Notes under the pieces: model-generated | The model's input: the letters and a program-made list of their open reading frames with translations, nothing else | Database searches by the model: none | Told to the model about the DNA's origin: nothing | Position numbers and translations under genes: made by a program | Part shown: positions 23,025 through 30,460 of the stretch, piece after piece | How the letters are laid out: each line of letters starts with the position of its first letter | Numbering within the stretch: position 1 is the stretch's first letter | Assembly: GCA_035533215.1 (NCBI GenBank) | Contig: DATLUG010000017.1 | Span: 1 to 64,000, forward strand | Direction of reading: 5' to 3' | Length of the DNA: 64,000 nucleotides | Origin: DAHUZL01 sp035533215 | Lineage (GTDB): Bacteria > Chloroflexota > Dormibacteria > Aeolococcales > Bog-877

Positions 23025-24233
23025 TCAGGGCGCCGGCACCAGCCGGACGAACCGGAGGCGCCCCACCTGGAGGATCGATCCCGACCGCGCCGTCACCGGC
23101 GCCCGCCAGTCGGTCACCTTCACGCCGTCGAGGGTGACGCCGCCCTGGGCGACGAGGTCCCGGGCCGCTCCGCGGGAGGGTGCGAGCCCGGCGGCGACCA
23201 GGATCGTCCGCACATCCTGGGGGCCGCCCGCGAGCACCGCCGCCTCGGGGATCCGCGACGGCGGCTGGTGGGAGCGGTGGACGCGGTCGAACTCCGCAGC
23301 GGCGGCGGCGGCGGCCCCCGCGCCGTGGAAGCTCGCCACCACCGCGCGCGCCATCTCCGCCTTGGCGTCGCGCGGGTTGAGCGAGCCGTCGGCCATGCCC
23401 GCCCGCAGGGCCGCGCGGCGCTCCGGGGCCACCTCGGTGAGGAGATCCAGGTAGGGTCCCACCTGGGGGTCGGGCAGCGACATCAGCTGGCCGTACTGGT
23501 CCGCCGCGGGGGCGGTCACCGCGATCGCGTTCCCCAGCGACTTGCTCATCTTGCGCTGGCCGTCGAGGCCCACCAGCAGCGGCACCGTCACGATCACCTG
23601 GGGCGGCTGGCCGGCGGCCGCCTGCAGCTCGCGGGCGAGCAGGAGGTTGAAGAGCTGGTCGGTCCCGCCCAGCTCGACGTCCGCGCCGACCGCCACCGAG
23701 TCGTGGCCCTGGAGCAGGGGATAGAAGAGCTCGTGCAGGCCGATCGGACGCTCCTGCCGCATCCGGGTCGAGAAGTCCTCGCGCTGGAGCAGCTGGGCCA
23801 CCGTCACCGATGCCGCCAGCCGCAGCACCGCCTGGAGGTCGAAGGCGTCGAACCACTCGCTCTGGCGGCGCACCTCGATCCCGGCGGGATCCAGGATGGC
23901 CGAGAGCTGGTCGAGGTAGGTGCGCGCATTCGCCTCCACCTCCTGCGGCTCCAGCTGCGGGCGGGTGACGCTGCGGCCGCTGGGGTCGCCGATGCGGGCG
24001 GTGACGTCGCCGATGATGATCACCGGCCGGTGCCCGCACCGCTGCCATCGTCGCAGCAGCCGCATGGGCACCGTGTGGCCGAGGTGGATGTCGGGTGCGG
24101 ACGGGTCGATGCCCCACTTGACGCGGAGACGCTGGCCCCGCGCGAGACGCGCGGCCAGCGTCTCCCGCCGGACGCAGTCCACCGTGCCGCGGAGCAGCTC
24201 GTCGACCTCGTCGGCGGCGTGATCGTCGGTCAT
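23025..24233 (-). CDS. tyrS: tyrosyl-tRNA synthetase
   Basis: 402 residues. Class I synthetase with HLGH (50-53, the HIGH motif), the tyrosine-binding VGADVELGGTDQLFNL segment, KMSKS (228-232) and a C-terminal S4 RNA-binding domain (TILVAAGLAPSRGAARDLVA). It belongs to the TyrZ-like subgroup in which KMSKS is exact. ATG start at 24233. The gene is alone on its transcript; no T-box was found in the upstream region. Confidence 0.95.
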   Translation of the reverse strand: MTDDHAADEVDELLRGTVDCVRRETLAARLARGQRLRVKWGIDPSAPDIHLGHTVPMRLLRRWQRCGHRPVIIIGDVTARIGDPSGRSVTRPQLEPQEVEANARTYLDQLSAILDPAGIEVRRQSEWFDAFDLQAVLRLAASVTVAQLLQREDFSTRMRQERPIGLHELFYPLLQGHDSVAVGADVELGGTDQLFNLLLARELQAAAGQPPQVIVTVPLLVGLDGQRKMSKSLGNAIAVTAPAADQYGQLMSLPDPQVGPYLDLLTEVAPERRAALRAGMADGSLNPRDAKAEMARAVVASFHGAGAAAAAAAEFDRVHRSHQPPSRIPEAAVLAGGPQDVRTILVAAGLAPSRGAARDLVAQGGVTLDGVKVTDWRAPVTARSGSILQVGRLRFVRLVPAP

Positions 24234-24291
24234 GGGGAGCACCGCGGACGAGGGCCGGGTTGGGGCGGGGTGGCCGCCGCGGCTGGCCGCC

Positions 24292-24297
24292 ATTCTA
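24292..24297 (-). promoter_or_regulatory. -10 element of the tyrS promoter
   Basis: TAGAAT on the minus strand, about 58 bases before the tyrS ATG. No convincing -35 element is seen. It is divergent from, and close to, the promoter of the plus-strand transcription unit at 24319. Confidence 0.45.
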
Positions 24298-24318
24298 GCG
24301 GTGGGGCGGCGGCGACGG

Positions 24319-24346
24319 TTGACAGCGGCGGCGACGGTGCTAGAGT
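24319..24346 (+). promoter_or_regulatory. strong sigma-70-type promoter of an orphan transcription unit
   Basis: A perfect -35 TTGACA (24319-24324), 16-base spacer and -10 TAGAGT (24341-24346). The best-formed promoter on the plus strand in the window, yet no annotated gene lies downstream of it. Confidence 0.6.
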
Positions 24347-24385
24347 GGAGGCAAGGATCCGGTTCGAGTTGGAGGGTCCATTCCA

Positions 24386-24430
24386 GTGCGAACCGTGTGG
24401 CGTCAGCTGAGGCACACGCGAGCGGAGTAG
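24386..24430 (+). CDS. possible 14-residue peptide within the orphan RNA
   Basis: GTG at 24386 is preceded by GGAGGG with nine bases of spacing. The frame encodes MRTVWRQLRHTRAE and stops at TAG (24428-24430). It looks like an attenuator leader peptide or small protein, but no plus-strand gene follows that could be controlled. Could be chance. Confidence 0.25.
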   Translation: MRTVWRQLRHTRAE

Positions 24431-24576
24431 CCGGCCCCACCGGGCCCGGCACGTGACGTCCCGCACCGGCGGGGCCGCCCGGGGTCGGGCAGGGTCCGGC
24501 ACGGGGTGCACCGAGCCCCCGACAGCTTGAGACCCGGCCGTTTGGCTGGGGCCGATCCATGCGATCGGCATACGAC

Positions 24577-24601
24577 GCGGGCCGACCAGGTGTCGGCCCG
24601 C
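24577..24601 (+). terminator. intrinsic terminator-like hairpin
   Basis: A perfect 10-bp stem GCGGGCCGAC/GTCGGCCCGC with loop CAGGT, followed by CTTTCGT on the plus strand. It would end the orphan RNA and, 15 bases past its stop codon, may also end mpg transcripts from the other side. Confidence 0.6.
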
Positions 24602-24615
24602 TTTCGTGTCCGCCA

Positions 24616-25197
24616 TCAGCCGACCGCCGCCGGTTGGGGCAGCCCGACCCGGGGCTGCGACACCGCCCGGCTGCGCACATCGCGGCACCGCCACGGCGCC
24701 GGGTCGGCGACGCCGACCCGCGGCCCCCAGCCCACCGCTGCCTCCGGGACCTCCTCGCCCGCCGCCAGCCAGATCCGGCCCCGGCCGGCCCGGCAGAGGT
24801 CGCGGCCGTCATGGCTCCGGTCCACCCCGAGCGCGCGGCAGAGCCGTCCCGGCCCGTCGGCCCTGGGGTAGGCGGCGGGGGGGAGCGGGCCGAGCTCCAC
24901 CGCCCGGACCAGGACCGCGGCGGCCCGGCCGCTGGGCTCGGCGACCACGTTGAGGCAGTGGTGCATCCCGTAGCTGAGGTAGACGTAGGCGCGGCCCGGC
25001 TCCCCATACATCGGGCGGTTCCGCGGGGTGGGGCCGCGGGCGGCGTGGGAGGCGGGGTCCGCCTCCCCGCCGTACGCCTCCACCTCCACGATCCGGCCCC
25101 AGCGGAGCTCGGTGCCGGTGTGGTGGCAGAGCCACTGCCCCAGCAGCGCCCGCGCCACCAGCAGACAGCCGCGGTCGCAGAAGCGCCGCGGCAGCAC
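24616..25197 (-). CDS. mpg: DNA-3-methyladenine glycosylase (AAG/Mpg family)
   Basis: 193 residues. Family motifs are RIVEVEAYGGEADPASHAARG, given here as RIVEVEAYGG then ASHAARG, and AYVYLSYGMHHCLNVV. The enzyme removes alkylated purines to start base excision repair. The GTG at 25195-25197 begins at VLPRRFCDRG; no canonical start lies closer to the cvpA stop 23 bases upstream. It is the last gene of the infC-pheST run. Confidence 0.88.
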   Translation of the reverse strand: MLPRRFCDRGCLLVARALLGQWLCHHTGTELRWGRIVEVEAYGGEADPASHAARGPTPRNRPMYGEPGRAYVYLSYGMHHCLNVVAEPSGRAAAVLVRAVELGPLPPAAYPRADGPGRLCRALGVDRSHDGRDLCRAGRGRIWLAAGEEVPEAAVGWGPRVGVADPAPWRCRDVRSRAVSQPRVGLPQPAAVG

Positions 25198-25220
25198 CGG
25201 TCCGGCGTCGGGCGGACCGT

Positions 25221-25775
25221 TCAGACGTCGATCTGGGCCAGGTGGCCGGCGAAGTGGCTCGGGATGGCGAAGCGCATCACGTAGCCGACGAAGTGGTCGG
25301 CGTGACTGAGCGGGGCGGCGAGGATCGAGCCGTGCACCGCCTGGGACACGTCGGTCCGGTTGGGCGGCAGCAGGGCCGCGTCGGCGGTGGGGCTCCCGAT
25401 CGCCAGCGCCAGCAGGATGAAGGTGCCGCACTCCAAGAGGGCCGCCATCGCCCCCAGGACGGCGCCGAGGAGGCTGTCGGCGGCGAAGGTGGCGACCCGA
25501 CGGAGCTGGTCGCGGTACAGGAACCCGAGCAGCTCGCCGATGATGGCGCCGAGGGCGGCCAGGCCGCCGAAGGTGAGCCCATTCCAGTACAGGGGGTCCA
25601 GCCCGAGGGCGTGGCCGAAGGAGCCCGCGATGTAGGAGCCGCCGAGGTAGGCGAGGACCGCGAGGACATAGAAGAGGGCGAACGGCACGATCCGGCGGAG
25701 GACGCCGAAGCGCCACCCCAGGATGAGGTTGGCGGCGAAGACCAGCAGCACCACCAGGCTGAAGGCGAGGCTCAC
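25221..25775 (-). CDS. CvpA family membrane protein
   Basis: 184 residues with four hydrophobic segments (about 4-20, 28-52, 63-87 and 98-128). The pattern AANLILGWRFGVLRRIVPFA at the N-terminus and the glycine-rich second helix resemble CvpA / colicin V production proteins. Function is poorly known; homologues have been linked to envelope integrity. GTG start overlaps the pheT stop as GTGA. Confidence 0.68.
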   Translation of the reverse strand: MSLAFSLVVLLVFAANLILGWRFGVLRRIVPFALFYVLAVLAYLGGSYIAGSFGHALGLDPLYWNGLTFGGLAALGAIIGELLGFLYRDQLRRVATFAADSLLGAVLGAMAALLECGTFILLALAIGSPTADAALLPPNRTDVSQAVHGSILAAPLSHADHFVGYVMRFAIPSHFAGHLAQIDV

Positions 25776-28183
25776 GCGTTCTCCCTCTGTCGCGCACCCA
25801 CCGACTCGGCCAGGGCCTCCAGCACCGCCGACCGAAGCTCCGCCGCCTCCTTGCCCGTGAGGGTGCGCTGCGGGTCACGGAAAACGAGGCGGAACGTCCA
25901 GCCCTTCTGTTCCGGGCCGAGCCGGGCGTCAGTGTACTCGTCGAGCAGCCGGGCCGACTCCACGTCGCGCACCCGGCCGCCGCGGAGGGCGGCGAGGGCC
26001 AGGCCGACGGCGGCCCGGGCGGGGACGGTGACCGCCACGTCCTCCACCAGGGCGGGCGTCGTCGCCAGCGGACCGGCCCTGGGGCTGGGGCCGCCCGGGA
26101 CCAGCCACCCGTCGAGGCGGAGCTCGGCGACGAGCGTCCGCCCGCGCAGCTCGAATCCCCGACCCTCCGCCTCGGCCAGCTCGCCCACGGCGCCGACCCG
26201 CCGGGAGCCGCACCGGAGTTCGGCGGACCGCTCCGGATGGAGGCCCGGGACCGGCAGCTGGATCACCTCCGGGCGGCCCGCGGCGCAGCGCTCGCCCACC
26301 GCCACCGTCAGCGTGACCAGCCGCCGCAGCCGCTCCGCCGACTCCCGGCCGTCGCCGGCCGGCACGTGGTCGATGAGCGCCAGCAGCTCCGGCTCGTCGG
26401 GCTGGACCAGGGGCGACGCGCCCCAGAAGGCACGGCCGATCTCGAACAGCTTCACCCGCTCGGCCCCGCGCGCCTGGTTCAGCGCCGCTGCCTGGAGCAG
26501 GCCGGGAAGGCAGCTCTGACGCAGGGCGCTCCACTGGGGCCCGAGCGGGTTGCGCAGGATCAGGGGGGCCACGTCGGGGGCCAGCGGGCGGAGAGCGCGG
26601 GCGGCCTCCGGGGCGGTGAAGCTGACCGTGATCGCCTCGTCGAAGCCGGCCCCCAGGGCCAGGTCGCGGACTGCCTCCCGCGGGTGGGTGGGCTCCAGCG
26701 TCGTTGCCGGCAGCCGCCGGCCGGGCAGGGTCGCGGGCAGCCGATCGTAGCCCAGCGAGCGCCCCACCTCCTCCAGCACGTCGGCCCCGGCGGTGACGTC
26801 GCGCCGGTCCGCGGGCGGCGTCACCGTGAGGGCATCGCCCCGCACCTCCACCCGGAACTCCAGCCGGCGCAGGGCGGCGGCCGCCTCCTCGGCGGCGAGC
26901 GGCATCCCGAGGGCGCGCCCGAGGCCCGAGCCGGTCACCGTGATCGGCGCTGGGTCCCGTCCCTCGGCGGCCCCCTGGTCGAGCGGGCCGGGGTGGACCT
27001 CGGCCCCGGCGAGGCGGTGGGCCAGGTGGACGAACCGGGCCGCGCCCAGCTCGGCCAGGGCCGGGCTCAGCCCCTTCTCGAAGCGGGCGGAGGCGTCGGT
27101 GCGCAGGCCCAGGCGCCGGGCGGTGGCGCGCACCGCGGGGCCGTCGAAGGACGCCGCCTCCAGGAGGATGGCCCGCGTCGCCGGCCCGACGGCGCTGGCG
27201 CTGCCACCGACGATCCCGGCGAGCGCGGCGGCTCCCCCGTCGATGGCGATGACACCGTCCAGGGGCTGGAGCCGGCGCTCCGTCCCGTCGAGGGCCACGA
27301 ACGCCTCCCCCGCGGCAGCCCGCCGGACCGAGACCTGGACCGGCCGCTCGCCGGCCCCGATCCGCCCGAGGTCGAAGGTGTGGAGCGGCTGGCCCACCTC
27401 GGCCGCGACGTAGTTGGCGAGGTCGACGACGAGCCCGAGCGGGCGCAGCCCGACCGCCCGCAGCCGCTGCTGCATCCAGAGCGGGGCGGCCCCGTCGCGA
27501 AGGCCGCTCACGACCTCGGCCACGTAGCGGGCGCAGAACCCGGGGTCGTCGATCGACACCCGGACCAGCTCACCCACCGGTCGCCCCCGGCGGGGAGGCT
27601 CGGAGCAGTCGGGCCGGCGCAGCGCGCGTCCCAGGGCGGCGGCGAGCTCGCGGGCGATCCCCAGGTGGCTGAGGCAGTCGGGGCGGTTGGCGGTGATCTC
27701 CAGCTCCAGCACCCGGTCGGGCGGCACGAGGGTCGCCAGCGGCGTGCCCGGCTCGGCCGCCCCGTCGGGGAGGAGGAGGATCCCCTGCTGGTCGGGACCG
27801 AGGGCCAGCTCCTTGGGGGAGCAGAGCATCCCGTGGCTCGGGTGGCCGCGGATCGCGCGCACCCCCAGCTCCAGCCCCGAGGGCAGCACACTGCCGGGCG
27901 CGGCCCAGGGGACGAGTCCGCCCAGCCGAAGGTTCTGGGCGCCGCAGACCACCGCGACCGGCTCTCGTTCGCCGCCGTCGACCCACGTCAGCCACAGATG
28001 GTCGCTGCCGGGCATGCGCCGGAGGTCCACCACCCGCGCCACCCGCACCCCCTCGGGCGCCCCGGGCAGCTCCTCCACCCGCTCCACCTCGGTGCCGGTC
28101 TGGATCAGGCGGTCGACCAGCAGCGGGGTGGCCAGGTCGGCGCAGTCGACGTAGTCCTGCAGCCAGTTGACGCTGAAGCGCAT
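25772..28183 (-). CDS. pheT: phenylalanyl-tRNA synthetase beta subunit
   Basis: 803 residues, normal for the bacterial beta subunit. N-terminal OB-type tRNA-binding domain (about 40-150, VCGAQNLRLGGLVPWAAPG), B3/B4 editing domain, B5 domain, catalytic-like core and C-terminal anticodon-binding FDX-ACB domain (DEYTDARLGPEQKGWTFRLV). It forms an alpha2-beta2 enzyme with PheS. ATG start 11 bases after the pheS stop. Confidence 0.95.
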   Translation of the reverse strand: MRFSVNWLQDYVDCADLATPLLVDRLIQTGTEVERVEELPGAPEGVRVARVVDLRRMPGSDHLWLTWVDGGEREPVAVVCGAQNLRLGGLVPWAAPGSVLPSGLELGVRAIRGHPSHGMLCSPKELALGPDQQGILLLPDGAAEPGTPLATLVPPDRVLELEITANRPDCLSHLGIARELAAALGRALRRPDCSEPPRRGRPVGELVRVSIDDPGFCARYVAEVVSGLRDGAAPLWMQQRLRAVGLRPLGLVVDLANYVAAEVGQPLHTFDLGRIGAGERPVQVSVRRAAAGEAFVALDGTERRLQPLDGVIAIDGGAAALAGIVGGSASAVGPATRAILLEAASFDGPAVRATARRLGLRTDASARFEKGLSPALAELGAARFVHLAHRLAGAEVHPGPLDQGAAEGRDPAPITVTGSGLGRALGMPLAAEEAAAALRRLEFRVEVRGDALTVTPPADRRDVTAGADVLEEVGRSLGYDRLPATLPGRRLPATTLEPTHPREAVRDLALGAGFDEAITVSFTAPEAARALRPLAPDVAPLILRNPLGPQWSALRQSCLPGLLQAAALNQARGAERVKLFEIGRAFWGASPLVQPDEPELLALIDHVPAGDGRESAERLRRLVTLTVAVGERCAAGRPEVIQLPVPGLHPERSAELRCGSRRVGAVGELAEAEGRGFELRGRTLVAELRLDGWLVPGGPSPRAGPLATTPALVEDVAVTVPARAAVGLALAALRGGRVRDVESARLLDEYTDARLGPEQKGWTFRLVFRDPQRTLTGKEAAELRSAVLEALAESVGARQRENA

Positions 28184-28194
28184 CGGCCGGCGGC

Positions 28195-29220
28195 CTAGAA
28201 CTGGTGCAGGAAGCGGACGTCGTTGACGGTCAGCTCGCGGCCGTCCTCGATGCCGTATTTCAGCATGGCGATCCGCTCCGGTCCCATCCCGAAGGCGAAG
28301 CCCTGGTGGCGAGCGGGGTCGACGCCGCCGTTGCGCAGCACCTCGGGGTGGACCATGCCCGAGCCCAGGATCTCGATCCACCCCCGCTGGTGGCAGGTGC
28401 GGCAGCCAGCTCCGCCGCAGACGAAGCAGGAAACGTCGACCTCCATGCTGGGCTCGGTGTAGGGGAAGTAGTTGGGGCGCAGGCGGATCTCGCGCTCCTT
28501 GCCGAACATCGAGCGGGCGAAGGTGAGCAGGGTCCCCTTGAGGTCGGCGACGGTGATGCCCTCGTCGACCACCAGCCCCTCCACCTGGTGGAACATCGGC
28601 AGGTGGGTCTGGTCCGGGTTGTCGCGGCGGAAGGTGCGTCCCGGGGCGATGATCCGGATCGGCGGCGGCTGCCCCAGCATGGTCCGCATCTGCACCGGTG
28701 AGGTGTGGGTGCGCAGCAGCACGCTGTCGCTGAGGTAGAGGGTGTCCTGGCTGTCCCGGGCGGGGTGGCCCTGGGGGATGTTGAGGAGGTCGAAATTGAA
28801 GTGGGCGAGCTCGACCTCCGGTCCCTCCGCCACCGCGTACCCCAGCTGCCGGAAGATGTGCTCGATCTCGCGCAGGACCCGGGTCACCGGGTGGAGGCGC
28901 CCCGGCTCGCTGGCCGCGTCGAGACGGGTGAGGTCGGCCCACTCGGTCGCGGTGCGGCGATCGGCGGCCGCCCGACCAACTGCGGCCGCGCGCCGTGCCA
29001 GGGCGGCCTCCACCCTGACCTTGGCCGAGTTGAAGGCCAGCCCCACCTGTGCCCGCTCGGTGGGCGGCAGCCCCGCCACCGCGGCCCCCGCCCGGGGCAG
29101 CTCCCCCTCGCGACGGCCGAGGAGCCGGCGCCGGGCCGCCTCCAGCTCCTCGGGTGAGCTCGCCGCCTCGACCAGGGCCACGGCGCGGTCGGCCAGGGCC
29201 GCCAGCAGGTCGGGCGTCAC
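28195..29220 (-). CDS. pheS: phenylalanyl-tRNA synthetase alpha subunit
   Basis: 341 residues. N-terminal coiled coil, then the class II core with HPARDSQDTLY, the motif 2 region RTFRRDNPDQTHLPMFHQVE and motif 3 GFAFGMGPERIAMLKYG. A CxxC...CxxC stretch (CFVCGGAGCRTC) replaces the more usual WLEILG-adjacent segment and looks like a small metal knuckle, as seen in many bacterial PheS. GTG start overlaps the rplT stop as GTGA, so its synthesis is coupled to ribosomal protein L20. Confidence 0.95.
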   Translation of the reverse strand: MTPDLLAALADRAVALVEAASSPEELEAARRRLLGRREGELPRAGAAVAGLPPTERAQVGLAFNSAKVRVEAALARRAAAVGRAAADRRTATEWADLTRLDAASEPGRLHPVTRVLREIEHIFRQLGYAVAEGPEVELAHFNFDLLNIPQGHPARDSQDTLYLSDSVLLRTHTSPVQMRTMLGQPPPIRIIAPGRTFRRDNPDQTHLPMFHQVEGLVVDEGITVADLKGTLLTFARSMFGKEREIRLRPNYFPYTEPSMEVDVSCFVCGGAGCRTCHQRGWIEILGSGMVHPEVLRNGGVDPARHQGFAFGMGPERIAMLKYGIEDGRELTVNDVRFLHQF

Positions 29221-29579
29221 GATCCCGGGGCCGGCTCCCGCGCGATCGCGACCAGCCGCTCGAAGGCGGTGGGGTCGCGCACCGCCAGCTCCGCCATCTG
29301 CTTGCGGTCCACCCCCACCCCGCGGAGCTGGCAGCGGTGGATGAAGTCCGAGTAGCGCAGCCCGTGCTGCCGGCAGGCGGCGTTGATGCGGGCGATCCAG
29401 AGCCGCCGGAAGTCGCCCTTGCGCTTGCGCCGGTCCCGGTACTGGTAGGCGAGCGCGTGCAGCACCGCCTCGTTGGCGGGGCGGAACAGCCGGCGGTGGG
29501 TGCCGCTGAAGCCCTCCGCCTGCTGCAGCAGCTTGCGATGCCGCTGGCGGGCGGTGACGCCGCGCTTGACCCGGGCCAC
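29217..29579 (-). CDS. rplT: 50S ribosomal protein L20
   Basis: 120 residues starting MARVKRGVTARQRHRKLLQQ and containing NEAVLHALAYQYRDRRKRKG, DFRRLWIARINAACRQHG. L20 is a primary 23S rRNA-binding protein and, in several bacteria, represses its own operon. GTG start, three bases after the rpmI stop. Confidence 0.96.
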   Translation of the reverse strand: MARVKRGVTARQRHRKLLQQAEGFSGTHRRLFRPANEAVLHALAYQYRDRRKRKGDFRRLWIARINAACRQHGLRYSDFIHRCQLRGVGVDRKQMAELAVRDPTAFERLVAIAREPAPGS

Positions 29580-29582
29580 GGC

Positions 29583-29786
29583 TCAGCCGCCCAGGTAGGG
29601 GGCGTCGCGGCGGATCCGGCCGACGTCGCAGGCGGCGACCGGGTGCTGGCGCGCGTAGCCCCGCTTGCGCTTCTGGGACTTGTGCTCGAGCAGGTGCGAC
29701 TGGAAGGCGCTCCGGCGGAGCAGCTTGCCGGTGCCGCTCAGCCGAAAGCGCTTCTGGGTCCCCTTATGAGACCGGATCTTCGGCAT
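29583..29786 (-). CDS. rpmI: 50S ribosomal protein L35
   Basis: 67 residues (MPKIRSHKGTQKRFRLSGTG, then KLLRRSAFQSHLLEHKSQKR). Its ATG lies inside the 3' end of infC, a 23-base overlap, so translation of L35 probably depends on ribosomes finishing IF-3. Confidence 0.96.
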   Translation of the reverse strand: MPKIRSHKGTQKRFRLSGTGKLLRRSAFQSHLLEHKSQKRKRGYARQHPVAACDVGRIRRDAPYLGG

Positions 29787-30330
29787 GGACGGTGACGCCT
29801 CCCTTGAGTGGCCGGCGGTTGACGGGGTTGAGGATCATGATCATGTTGCGCCCCTCCAGGAGGGGATGGCGCTCCACCTGGGCGAGGTCCTTGGCCTCGT
29901 CGGCGATCCGCAGCAGCAGGTTGCGTCCGATCTCCTGGTGGACCAGCTCACGCCCGCGGAACATGATCGTGAGCTTGACCTTGTCGCCCTCCGCCAGGAA
30001 CTGGCGGACGTAGCCGTACTTGGTCTGGAAGTCGTGCTCGCTGATCTTGGGCCTGAGCTTCATCTCCTTGAGCCGGATGACGCTGTGCTCGCGGCGGGAA
30101 TCCTTCTCCCGCTTCAGCGCCTCGAACTTGAACCGCCCGTAGTCGAGCAGCCGGCAGACGGGCGGCTGGGCCTGCGGGGCCACCTCGACCAGGTCGAGCT
30201 CCCGCTCCCGGGCCAGCCGCTGCGCCTCCGCGAGGGGGACCACCCCGAAGGGCTCCCCGGTGGTGTCGTCGAAGAGGCGCACCTGAGCGGTGCGCACCTG
30301 GTCGTTGATCCGCAGCTCGCGAAACGCTAT
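29764..30330 (-). CDS. infC: translation initiation factor IF-3
   Basis: 188 residues. N-domain RELRINDQVRTAQVRLFDD, linker helix and C-domain VKLTIMFRGRELVHQEIG. The family match continues upstream of the first GTG (30297) as IAFRELRINDQ up to an ATA codon at 30328-30330. AGGAGGAA lies six bases before that ATA, ideal spacing, and no ATG, GTG or TTG is available there. This is strong evidence that IF-3 starts at a rare ATA codon, in keeping with the known autoregulation of infC through non-standard start codons. Confidence 0.93.
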   Translation of the reverse strand: MAFRELRINDQVRTAQVRLFDDTTGEPFGVVPLAEAQRLARERELDLVEVAPQAQPPVCRLLDYGRFKFEALKREKDSRREHSVIRLKEMKLRPKISEHDFQTKYGYVRQFLAEGDKVKLTIMFRGRELVHQEIGRNLLLRIADEAKDLAQVERHPLLEGRNMIMILNPVNRRPLKGGVTVHAEDPVS

Positions 30331-30433
30331 CGACGGTTCCTCCTGGCCACCGGCTCTGCCCGTTCCCGTCCCGATGCCTGCGGGCGGGGCTCGGAGCCGG
30401 GCACGCGGGCGGGGCGAGGGGGCGCGAGGTGCG

Positions 30434-30460
30434 ATCCTACCATGCCATCGCGCTCCTCAA
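30434..30460 (-). promoter_or_regulatory. promoter of the infC-rpmI-rplT-pheST run
   Basis: On the minus strand TTGAGG (30455-30460), a 15-base spacer and TAGGAT (30434-30439) preceded by TGG, an extended -10. The -35 overlaps the stop codon of thrS. The transcript would carry a leader of nearly 100 GC-rich bases before infC, room for an L20 control site. Confidence 0.4.

Larger units (their letters stand above)
24353..24607 (+). ncRNA. candidate structured RNA of about 250 bases
   Basis: The unit lies between the promoter at 24319 and a terminator-like hairpin at 24577-24601. It holds several stems: GGCCCC pairing with GGGGCC around 24434-24474, CCGGCC/GGCTGG near 24535-24550, a perfect 7-bp stem GCCGATC/GATCGGC (24551-24569) and the terminal 10-bp stem. 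Near its 5' end lies a possible 14-codon reading frame. Checked by eye against tmRNA, RNase P RNA, SRP RNA and tRNA signatures without a match; 6S-like RNA remains possible. It converges with mpg, so it is not a leader for a plus-strand gene. Confidence 0.45.

Noticed and set aside
24353..24607. tmRNA, RNase P RNA or SRP RNA identity for the orphan RNA
   Set aside because: The tRNA-like end and tag frame of tmRNA, the GAGGAAAGTCC block of RNase P RNA and the GGAAGCAGC loop of SRP RNA are absent.
24234..24615. T-box or tyrosine-responsive leader for tyrS
   Set aside because: No AGGGTGG-type T-box motif or specifier loop was seen on the minus strand, and the tyrS -10 leaves a leader of only about 50 bases.
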